Shown in pieces: positions 6,895 through 12,652 of a stretch of DNA of 12,652 nt (its first letter is position 1; each line of letters opens with the position of its first letter). The position numbers and the translations under genes are program-made. Where the stretch lies: the NCBI GenBank assembly GCA_023410975.1, contig JAEYPG010000186.1:1-12652 (forward strand). The letters are read 5' to 3'. The DNA is from Pseudomonadota bacterium. Its GTDB lineage: Bacteria > Pseudomonadota > Gammaproteobacteria > Burkholderiales > Burkholderiaceae_C. The notes below the pieces were generated by a model that saw only the letters and a list, made by a program, of their open reading frames with translations, was not told the DNA's origin and ran no database searches.

Positions 6895-8325
6895 ATGGCT
6901 CATGCCGCACCCAACGTAGGTCACCCGGATTCCATGATCGCCCATCGCAGTTACAAACGGACGTTCTACAGCGCCCCTCAATCAGTCACCTCCCTCGTGG
7001 CAGCCTTCATGGAGCCCACCATCGCGGTGGTGGCGTTCCTGCTTGCCACCAAGTGGTATGGACAGCCCATAGAAAGACCAGCGCTCACGCTGGGCTTGTT
7101 GGTGTTCGCACTGACTTTTCCAGGCCGCCAGCGCTTCAAGGATCCACTACCAGCGGCGGCCATGGACATCATCAATAGCTGGGTCGTTCTATTGTTGGCA
7201 TTGATGCTGTGTGGTTACGCCACACAAAGTTTAGGTTACTTCAATCGGCGAGTGCTATTGACCTGGGCCGTCATCACGCCAGTGCTGTTGTGGCTGGGCG
7301 TATGCACAGGGCAGGCTATTTTGCGACGCCGAGCCGCACTACCCGTGCTGCGACGGCCGGCTGTCGTGGTGGGCAGCGGGCTGTTGGGCGTGAAAGTAGC
7401 TAGGGCGTTACGTGAGACCGCCGACCAAGGCAGCGTGTTCGTAGGTCATTTTGACGACCGGCAAGACGCGCGCGTGCATGAGGATGCCAGTACGGTACTG
7501 GGCACCTTGCAGGACGTTGCACCCTATATCCGTACACATGGCATCAAGGAAGTTTACATTACCCTGCCGCTGGGCTTGCAGCCTCGGATCGTAGAACTCT
7601 TGGAATCCCTTCAAGGGACCACGGCTTCCATATTTTTTGTGCCCGATGTCTTCGGAATAAGTATTATCCAGGGCAGACTCCAAGACATGAATGGCATTCC
7701 CGTGGTTGGAATCTGCGAAACCCCTTTTACCGGCACAAACGAGCTTGTCAAGCGAATTTCTGACTTGCTTATTGCCTCGGCAATATTGATTTTTATTTCG
7801 CCAATATTGATTACAATCGCAATTGCCGTCAAATACTCATCACCAGGACCTATAATCTTTAAACAGCGCCGCAATGGGTTGGATGGAAGCGAAATACTGG
7901 TTTACAAGTTTCGCACGATGACTTCCCAGGACAACGGTGAAGTAGTGCGTCAAGCCACGCGCCATGATCCACGTATCACACCACTTGGGGCATTTCTGCG
8001 CCGCACATCACTAGACGAACTTCCGCAGTTTTTCAACGTGCTCCAGGGCAGCATGAGCATTGTTGGCCCCCGGCCACATGCTGTGGCTCATAACGAGGAG
8101 TACCGCAAGCTCATCAAGGCGTACATGGTGCGCCACAAGGTTAAACCGGGGATTACAGGCTGGGCCCAAGTTAATGGACATCGCGGCGAAACCGACACCA
8201 TCCACAAAATGCAAGCGCGAGTTGAATATGATCTTGAGTATTTGCGCAACTGGTCTTTAGCGCTGGATCTTCATATCATGATGCGGACCGCGCGATTAGT
8301 GTTTTTTGACAAGAACGCCTATTAA
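6895..8325 (+). CDS. WcaJ-like undecaprenyl-phosphate sugar phosphotransferase (initiating exopolysaccharide transferase)
   Basis: This 476-residue inner-membrane enzyme moves a sugar-1-phosphate (often glucose or galactose) from UDP-sugar to undecaprenyl phosphate, the first step of exopolysaccharide or capsule repeat-unit assembly. An N-terminal set of hydrophobic helices (about 30–140) is followed by a Rossmann-like domain with VVGSGLLG (158–165). A membrane/re-entrant helix (about 285–312) leads into the bacterial sugar transferase domain: KYSSPGPIIFKQRRNG, YKFRTM, DELPQFFNVLQG (374 on), SIVGPRPH (388–395) and PGITGWAQVNG (418–428). Length fits WcaJ/polyprenyl glycosylphosphotransferases. 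The start at ATG 6895 is favoured, with GGGGGAAGGA about 14 bases upstream; ATG 6934 is the alternative. It is divergent from ubiJ. No other polysaccharide gene is visible: an insertion sequence follows 112 bases after the stop. The middle of the gene (around 7600–7870) is distinctly A/T-rich. The sugar used cannot be determined. Confidence 0.92.
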   Translation: MAHAAPNVGHPDSMIAHRSYKRTFYSAPQSVTSLVAAFMEPTIAVVAFLLATKWYGQPIERPALTLGLLVFALTFPGRQRFKDPLPAAAMDIINSWVVLLLALMLCGYATQSLGYFNRRVLLTWAVITPVLLWLGVCTGQAILRRRAALPVLRRPAVVVGSGLLGVKVARALRETADQGSVFVGHFDDRQDARVHEDASTVLGTLQDVAPYIRTHGIKEVYITLPLGLQPRIVELLESLQGTTASIFFVPDVFGISIIQGRLQDMNGIPVVGICETPFTGTNELVKRISDLLIASAILIFISPILITIAIAVKYSSPGPIIFKQRRNGLDGSEILVYKFRTMTSQDNGEVVRQATRHDPRITPLGAFLRRTSLDELPQFFNVLQGSMSIVGPRPHAVAHNEEYRKLIKAYMVRHKVKPGITGWAQVNGHRGETDTIHKMQARVEYDLEYLRNWSLALDLHIMMRTARLVFFDKNAY

Positions 8326-8437
8326 CCAAACACCAACCCCACTACTGACAAAACTGAAAAACGATCGCCAAGAATCTACACCCCAGGCATTCAGCGGACA
8401 ACCGATGATTGCCTGAGGCAAGCAGCCGACAGCAATC
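8326..8437. other. Intergenic segment between wcaJ-like gene and IS
   Basis: This stretch has no open frame of note. TTGCC-TGA-GGCAA (about 8410–8422) can form a 5-bp hairpin, but without a T-run. It may be the remaining piece of sequence that followed the wcaJ-like gene before the IS arrived. Confidence 0.4.
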
Positions 8438-8454
8438 TTAGGACTTACGCAAAA
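8438..8454 (+). repeat. IS left terminal inverted repeat
   Basis: TTAGGACTTACGCAAAA matches the reverse complement of 9585–9601 at 15 of 17 positions. Confidence 0.85.
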
Positions 8455-8520
8455 GAAACTTCATAATATTTTTTGAGTTGGTCACTTGGTTGGGTAAAAT
8501 AGGGACCCCGCTCATGTGCG

Positions 8521-9543
8521 AGGAAACCTGCGAAGCCAACTCGTCGCGATTACTGTCAGTTCATTCTATCCAGCCAGGTCAATTACACGCAAACCTATTT
8601 TGCGGACCATCATCCGCACTTCTCTCATGACGCCATCAACCGCTACTTGCAAAATGACAATGTAACTCCCGAGGAGTTATGGAATAGCGTCAAAGATGTT
8701 ATCGAATATGACGACGACGCTTGCTTGATTTTCGATGACAGCGTCCTGGACAAGAACCACGCCCACAAGATAGATTTGGTGCGTCTGCAGTACAGCGGCA
8801 ACGCCCATCGACTGATCAAAGGCATCGGCGTGGTCAACTGCCTGTACGTCAATTTGAGGACGGGGCGCTATTGGGTCATCGACTGGCGCGTCTACGCACC
8901 CGACGAAGATCACAAGACCAAACTAGCGCACTTCAAGGACATGTTCGACAACGCCATCCACGGCAAGAAGCTACGCTTTCGCACCGTGCTGATGGACTCC
9001 TGGTACGCCACCAAGGAGCTGATGAAGCACATCCACACCTCAGAAAAGCTTTTCTACTGCCCGCTCAAGAGCAACCGCAAGGTCGATGACAGCGGCGGCG
9101 AAGAGCCCTACAAGGCGGTGAGCGAATTGCAATGGACGTCAGAGCAAGCGGCGCACGGCAAACTGGTCAAGGTGCATGGATTTCCGGGCGATTTCAAGCT
9201 CAAACTGTTTGGGGTCGCGGTTGAAAACAGCCGCACGGAATGGATTGTGACGAACGACTTTTCTCAGGATTCAACTGACGGCACCCGAGAAATGTGCGCC
9301 GTGCGCTGGAAGATTGAGCAGTATCACCGGGAAGTCAAGCAAACGCTGGGCATCGAGAAATGCCAGTGCCGATCGGCACGCGCCCAGAGAAACCATATTG
9401 GCTGCGCAATGCTGGTCTGGGTGTACTTGTCAGAGTTGACCCGAGAGCTGAAGAAAAACATCTACAGCATCAAAAAAGAGATGCTATCGAACTACATGAA
9501 GCAGGAACTGCAAAACCCATCGGTCCGTATGGCGCACGTCTGA
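8521..9543 (+). CDS. DDE transposase of the IS, start codon unresolved
   Basis: This transposase cuts and rejoins the IS ends. From 8521 the frame encodes about 340 residues with no stop. RDYCQFILSSQ…YFADHHPHFSHDAINRYL is clearly family sequence, so coding begins well upstream of the first usable start (TTG 8647). The acidic triad is visible: FDDSVLDK (D72/D73, numbering from 8521), LMDSWYATKELM (D159) and RWKIEQYHREVKQTLGIE (E266), followed by QCRSARAQRNHIGCAMLVWV. This pattern fits the IS4/IS701 superfamily; the exact family is uncertain. The frame opens after a stop at 8500–8502 and holds no ATG, GTG or TTG before 8647. An ATG at 8514 is one base out of frame and meets a stop at about 8628. 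Either a small indel destroyed the start, or an unusual start is used. The core is otherwise intact. Confidence 0.87.
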   Translation, partial: RKPAKPTRRDYCQFILSSQVNYTQTYFADHHPHFSHDAINRYLQNDNVTPEELWNSVKDVIEYDDDACLIFDDSVLDKNHAHKIDLVRLQYSGNAHRLIKGIGVVNCLYVNLRTGRYWVIDWRVYAPDEDHKTKLAHFKDMFDNAIHGKKLRFRTVLMDSWYATKELMKHIHTSEKLFYCPLKSNRKVDDSGGEEPYKAVSELQWTSEQAAHGKLVKVHGFPGDFKLKLFGVAVENSRTEWIVTNDFSQDSTDGTREMCAVRWKIEQYHREVKQTLGIEKCQCRSARAQRNHIGCAMLVWVYLSELTRELKKNIYSIKKEMLSNYMKQELQNPSVRMAHV

Positions 9544-9584
9544 AGTAGCGCCGAAAAGCGGGGCCTCGGCGCTAGCTGAAGGCG

Positions 9585-9601
9585 TCTTGCGTAAATCCTA
9601 A
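9585..9601 (-). repeat. IS right terminal inverted repeat
   Basis: The reverse complement reads TTAGGATTTACGCAAGA, matching the left end at 15 of 17 positions. It lies 41 bases after the transposase stop. Confidence 0.85.
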
Positions 9602-9735
9602 ATTACTGCAAATCGCGACACAAAAATCCAGTATACAACACTATTGATACCCGAAAAACCTACACCATGCCAACACTTTGCGCATGCGCTCCTCACAAAA
9701 AATTTCGAGGCCGAACGCATACGCTTGGCCCAAAC
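9602..9735. other. Intergenic segment between IS and the 3′ end of hppA
   Basis: No gene is seen. It contains a perfect 10-base palindrome GCGCATGCGC (9680–9689), which on the hppA strand lies about 47 bases after the stop codon but is not followed by a T-run, so it is not a convincing terminator. Confidence 0.4.
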
Positions 9736-11874
9736 TTACCTCACCGATGAGTCAAAGTTTTTTACAGCAACCCAACCAAATCGGGATTGGACCTGTTCGC
9801 CTGTGCGCAAGCTTTCAACATCGATAGGCAAAAGAGGCACAATAAGCAAGGCCACAATATTAATTATTTTGATTAACGGATTAATTGCTGGGCCGGCTGT
9901 ATCTTTGTACGGGTCGCCCACCGTATCTCCTGTCACAGCGGCCTTATGGGCTTCAGACCCCTTGCCACCATGATGGCCATCCTCAATGTACTTCTTGGCA
10001 TTATCCCAAGCCCCACCACCGGTGCACATGCTGATGGCTACAAAGAGCCCGGTGACTATAGTCCCCATAAGCAATCCACCAAGTGCCTTGGGCCCCAACA
10101 CCAGACCTACTACGATTGGCGCCACGACTGGCAATAAGGAAGGAACGATCATTTCTTTGATCGCGGCACCTGTGAGCATGTCTACAGCACGGTCGTACTC
10201 CGGTTTCCCTGTGCCATCCAGGATGCCATGTATTTCCCGGAACTGACGCCTTACCTCCTCCACAACCGCTCCAGCAGCCCGCCCAACTGCTTCCATAGCC
10301 ATGGCCCCGAAGAGATAGGGGATCAAACCACCAACAAATAATCCGATGATTACTTTGGGATCAGATAGGTCAAACCGCACGTCCATACCACGACTATGCA
10401 AAGCATGCGTATAGTCCGCAAATAAGACCAACGCCGCCAAACCTGCAGATCCGATCGCATAACCTTTTGTCACAGCTTTTGTAGTATTTCCAACAGCATC
10501 CAATGGATCAGTAATATTACGCACACTTTCCGGCAGCTCAGCCATTTCGGCAATTCCACCAGCGTTATCCGTGATTGGGCCGTAGGCATCAAGAGCCACC
10601 ACGATACCAGCCATACTCAGCATGGCAGTCGCGGCCACAGCAATTCCATAAAGCCCGGCCAATTGATATGAAACAGCGATTGCAAAACAAACCAAAAGAA
10701 CGGGCACAGCCGTACTTCTCATGCTGACCCCAAGACCTGCAATGATGTTGGTGCCATGACCCGTAGTAGATGCTTGTGCAACATGCTGCACAGGCTTGTA
10801 TTGAGTTCCCGTGTAGTACTCCGTAACCCAGACCATTGCAGCAGTAAGAACTAGACCTACAACACAAGCACCCCAAAGACGCACATGGGTTTTTGCGCCC
10901 AAAGCATCTGACGGGATTATCAATATCGTGACGAACCAAAATGCCACCAGCGATAAAATGCCGGCGACTATCAATCCCTTGTACAGGGCAGGCATGACAT
11001 TCCGCATTTCAGGAGTTGCTCTCACAAATGTGCATCCAATAATTGATGCAATGATAGACATGCCTCCCAGCAACAACGGATATACCACTGCCTCCACAGG
11101 AGCAGCCGTCACCATCAAGCTGCCGAGGGCCATCGTTGCAATCAACGTTACAGCATAAGTTTCGAACAAATCAGCGGCCATACCCGCACAGTCACCTACA
11201 TTATCACCAACATTGTCCGCAATAACCGCAGGATTACGCGGATCGTCTTCCGGGATACCTGCCTCAACTTTCCCCACCAAATCAGCCCCAACATCTGCCC
11301 CTTTAGTAAAAATACCACCACCTAGACGGGCAAATATCGATATCAATGATGCGCCAAATGCAAAACCCAGCATAGGCTTAAGAGTGACGGAGATACTACG
11401 CATCGGCACGTTATTTTCATTGACGGTAATAAACCAATAGAAAATACCGACCCCTAAGAGACCCAAACCTACAACAAGCATCCCTGTAATGGCTCCCCCC
11501 TTGAACGCCACGTCCAGGGCGGGTCCGATACCACGCGTAGCGGCTTGCGCCGTGCGTACGTTAGCCCGCACAGAGATGTTCATACCAATAAAACCGCAAG
11601 CCCCTGAAAGTACAGCACCGAAAACAAAACCAACCGCTGTCAATACATTCAGAAACAGGCCTATCAAGAAAGTTAGGCAGACGCCAACTATCGCTATGGT
11701 CTTGTACTGTCGAGCCAAGTATGCGGATGCACCAAGCTGTACTGCATTTGCGATTTGCTGCATGCGCTCACTGCCATTATCCTGCCTCAGGATCCAGCTT
11801 CGCTGCAGAAAACCGTAGATCACTGCGGCCACGCCACAGGCCAGAGACAGATACAGTGCCAAGTGGGTTGACAT
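9736..11874 (-). CDS. hppA: Membrane proton-pumping pyrophosphatase, potassium-independent type
   Basis: This 712-residue inner-membrane pump hydrolyses pyrophosphate and exports protons, recovering energy from a biosynthetic by-product. The chain has about 15–16 hydrophobic helices. The active-site signature is intact: GADVGADLVGKVEAGIPEDD (D194, D198, K202, E204), then NPAVIADNVGDNVGDCAGMA; near the C-terminus GDTVGDPYKDTAGPAINPL supplies the second acidic cluster. In GNTTKAVTKGYA, K466 and T469 occupy the two positions that mark potassium-independent proton pumps (Ala and Gly/Ala in potassium-dependent ones), as in Rhodospirillum rubrum. The start at ATG 11874 is chosen because GGGAG lies eight bases upstream and MSTHLALYLSLACGV fits the family; the frame stays open 32 codons further but those residues look unrelated. 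Its G+C is clearly lower than that of the ubi/asp genes. It stands alone, convergent with the IS transposase. Confidence 0.97.
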   Translation of the reverse strand: MSTHLALYLSLACGVAAVIYGFLQRSWILRQDNGSERMQQIANAVQLGASAYLARQYKTIAIVGVCLTFLIGLFLNVLTAVGFVFGAVLSGACGFIGMNISVRANVRTAQAATRGIGPALDVAFKGGAITGMLVVGLGLLGVGIFYWFITVNENNVPMRSISVTLKPMLGFAFGASLISIFARLGGGIFTKGADVGADLVGKVEAGIPEDDPRNPAVIADNVGDNVGDCAGMAADLFETYAVTLIATMALGSLMVTAAPVEAVVYPLLLGGMSIIASIIGCTFVRATPEMRNVMPALYKGLIVAGILSLVAFWFVTILIIPSDALGAKTHVRLWGACVVGLVLTAAMVWVTEYYTGTQYKPVQHVAQASTTGHGTNIIAGLGVSMRSTAVPVLLVCFAIAVSYQLAGLYGIAVAATAMLSMAGIVVALDAYGPITDNAGGIAEMAELPESVRNITDPLDAVGNTTKAVTKGYAIGSAGLAALVLFADYTHALHSRGMDVRFDLSDPKVIIGLFVGGLIPYLFGAMAMEAVGRAAGAVVEEVRRQFREIHGILDGTGKPEYDRAVDMLTGAAIKEMIVPSLLPVVAPIVVGLVLGPKALGGLLMGTIVTGLFVAISMCTGGGAWDNAKKYIEDGHHGGKGSEAHKAAVTGDTVGDPYKDTAGPAINPLIKIINIVALLIVPLLPIDVESLRTGEQVQSRFGWVAVKNFDSSVR

Positions 11875-11882
11875 CGAAGAGG

Positions 11883-11887
11883 CTCCC
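11883..11887 (-). promoter_or_regulatory. Ribosome-binding site of hppA
   Basis: The minus strand reads GGGAG eight bases before ATG 11874. It decides the start in favour of 11874 over the longer open frame reaching 11970. Confidence 0.7.
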
Positions 11888-12354
11888 TTCGCTACGTTGT
11901 CGCGGGGACGGGTAGGCACAAGCCTTCCCACAAATGAACCACAGTGAAGAACTGTAGAGCATAGTGCCATGCTACGAGATGCTTAGGAATTTGACTTTGC
12001 TTTTTTTGATCATGACTGCAGCCATCCAGCAACCACGGTTGCTGCGCTTTTTGGACTGACTGAGCACAACGAACGCTGTTCAAATTTTTTATTAAAGGCG
12101 GTAAGCACATCCTCAGAGGCTCCTCCGGCCAACTTGCGCATTGGATGAATTGAGTGCTGGAGACCAATGCTTTCAAGGCGACTTCGTCTTATGCTGCTTA
12201 AGCACCCAGGCTACCGGAAAATGGGATGGTGCAGATCGTAAACGCGCATGATGGTCGGTGGTTTTTTTGGTTCAGGCAGGGTTTGCCATAACGCTCAAGT
12301 CCAGCCGCCGGGTATGCATTTACAGCTAGAGGGTTTCATGCCCTTTCGCTGAGG
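11888..12354. other. Gene-poor stretch upstream of hppA
   Basis: I see no convincing gene here. The part nearest hppA must hold its promoter; a TATGCT-like −10 candidate is present on the minus strand around 11968–11973 but lacks a good −35. The remaining sequence has only short open frames without recognisable domains. A minus-strand patch around 12220–12300 reads TLPEPKKPPTIMRVYDLHH before a stop; I do not recognise it, and it could be gene debris. Confidence 0.4.
12027..12052 (+). terminator. Terminator-like hairpin upstream of hppA
   Basis: CAGCAACC (12027–12034) and GGTTGCTG (12037–12044) pair with only AC between them, so the innermost pair would open to form the loop. CGC and a run of five T follow (12048–12052). 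It resembles a rho-independent terminator for plus-strand transcription, yet no plus-strand gene is seen before it. It may insulate hppA from antisense reading or be a remnant of a lost gene. Confidence 0.35.
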
Positions 12355-12374
12355 TGTCCTGACAAGAGTGGACA
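12355..12374 (-). repeat. Possible terminal end of the IS3-type remnant
   Basis: TGTCC (12355–12359) and GGACA (12370–12374) form a short inverted pair that begins about 8 bases beyond the orfB remnant stop. IS3-family ends start with TG, so 12355 could be the element's outer tip. The matching opposite end is not present, so this remains unproven. Confidence 0.3.
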
Positions 12375-12381
12375 GCGACTT

Positions 12382-12500
12382 TTAGGCCGACCGCGCCTCT
12401 TCGTGGTGGAAATTCTGCCGCGCAAAGACTGCTAGCGGTTGTAAAAGATCTCGATCCATTCCCGGATCGCCGCTGTGGCCTCCCCCCGCGTCACAATTCC
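12382..12500 (-). pseudogene. IS3-family transposase orfB remnant (C-terminal tail, deleted/frameshifted)
   Basis: On the minus strand, 12500–12435 encodes GIVTRGEATAAIREWIEIFYNR. This is the segment before the C-terminus of IS3-family orfB integrase-type transposases, which usually read …EAxxAIxxYIExFYNRxRRHSxLGxxSPxxF. Immediately after NR a TAG stop appears in this frame. In the next frame PLAVFARQNFHHEEARSA and a TAA stop (12382–12384) look like the true tail. The block with RRHSxLGxxS is missing, so an out-of-frame internal deletion near 12432–12437 is the simplest reading. The 5′ part of the gene is absent: family-like sequence stops at 12500. It is not functional. Confidence 0.7.
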
Positions 12501-12547
12501 TGTCGCCCCAATAGAACGCGAACCAGGGGCGTTGAAAGAAGTGATCG

Positions 12548-12652
12548 GTGGCTCGTTTTGGACAGGCATTCAAGGACAGGGCGGTAGCGAGGTTGCTGCC
12601 GCCGGAGAGCGCGCCAATTGACGTGGTGTCGCGCGAGATCGGTGTGAGCGTG
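12548..12652 (+). CDS. IS3-family orfA-type transposase, 5′ end only (runs off window)
   Basis: These 35 codons read to the window edge: VARFGQAFKDRAVARLLPPE then SAPIDVVSREIGVSV, with the first GTG decoded as Met. This is the start of an orfA-type DNA-binding transposase subunit: a short basic entry, then the first part of a helix-turn-helix (about residues 10–35) of the IS3/IS911 type that binds the element's ends. An in-frame TGA lies two codons before the GTG, so the start cannot be much further upstream. The rest of the gene and orfB would lie beyond 12652. Confidence 0.7.
   Translation, partial: MARFGQAFKDRAVARLLPPESAPIDVVSREIGVSV

Larger units (their letters stand above)
8438..9601 (+). 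mobile_element. Complete-looking insertion sequence with DDE transposase (IS4/IS701-like group)
   Basis: The 1164-base element is bounded by inverted repeats: TTAGGACTTACGCAAAA at 8438–8454 and, read inward from the other end, TTAGGATTTACGCAAGA at 9601–9585 (15 of 17 matching). One DDE transposase fills it (end at 9543). A clear target-site duplication is not visible: the flanks read …CAATC and ATTAC… outside TTAGGA/TCCTAA. If the real tips are GGACTT…, a TA dinucleotide would flank both sides, which is too short to be convincing. The element separates the wcaJ-like gene from hppA and does not interrupt either. Confidence 0.88.

Noticed and set aside
8514..8628. ATG at 8514 as start of the transposase
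   Set aside because: It is one base out of frame with the transposase and its own frame stops near 8628 without family-like residues.
11892..12176. 94-codon minus-strand open frame upstream of hppA
   Set aside because: No recognisable domain, no clear ribosome-binding site, and it overlaps the hppA leader.
12382..12573. 63-codon minus-strand open frame as an intact gene
   Set aside because: Only its last ~18 codons look like IS3 orfB tail; the preceding family-like residues are in another frame, so it is a frameshifted remnant.
1..12652. tRNA/rRNA genes, CRISPR arrays, toxin–antitoxin or defence cassettes
   Set aside because: I looked for cloverleaf-like ends, regularly spaced direct repeats and small paired genes and saw none that I could support.

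Overview
The window reads as a proteobacterial chromosome segment, most likely a betaproteobacterium of the Comamonadaceae/Burkholderiales type. This is inferred from the very high G+C of the left half, the gene set aspS–DUF502–fmdB and ubiJ–ubiB, and the non-discriminating type of aspartyl-tRNA synthetase. No rRNA or tRNA gene is present to confirm the placement.

Left half (1–6785): a compact block of housekeeping genes, all on the minus strand. In transcription order it runs ubiJ → ubiB (ubiquinone biosynthesis, 4-base overlap) → a sodium:solute symporter → an FmdB-type zinc-ribbon protein → a DUF502 membrane protein → aspS (aspartyl-tRNA synthetase). fmdB, the DUF502 gene and aspS have gaps of only 25 and 72 bases and probably form one operon, with a TATAAT-like box ahead of fmdB.

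Right half (about 6895–12652): composition falls sharply. For example, 22 of 60 bases are G/C at 7801–7860 and 25 of 60 at 10321–10380, against 45 of 60 at 601–660 in aspS. This part looks like an accessory region. It holds a plus-strand initiating sugar-phosphate transferase for exopolysaccharide synthesis (WcaJ-like) with no other polysaccharide genes in view. Next comes a complete-looking insertion sequence (8438–9601) with 17-base terminal inverted repeats (15 of 17 matching) and a DDE transposase that has no obvious start codon. Then comes a minus-strand membrane proton-pumping pyrophosphatase (hppA) of the potassium-independent type.

Right edge (12355–12652): debris of IS3-family elements. 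A minus-strand orfB tail carries an internal deletion or frameshift. It appears to be interrupted at about 12500/12501 by a second IS3-type element, whose orfA starts with GTG at 12548 and runs off the window. About 480 bases (11875–12354) between hppA and this debris have no convincing gene.

I found no CRISPR array, tRNA, toxin–antitoxin pair or recognisable new defence system. The points worth a second look are the sharp housekeeping/accessory boundary in the ubiJ–wcaJ intergenic region, the start-less transposase, the nested IS3 junction, and the pyrophosphatase sitting inside mobile-element-rich, lower-G+C DNA.
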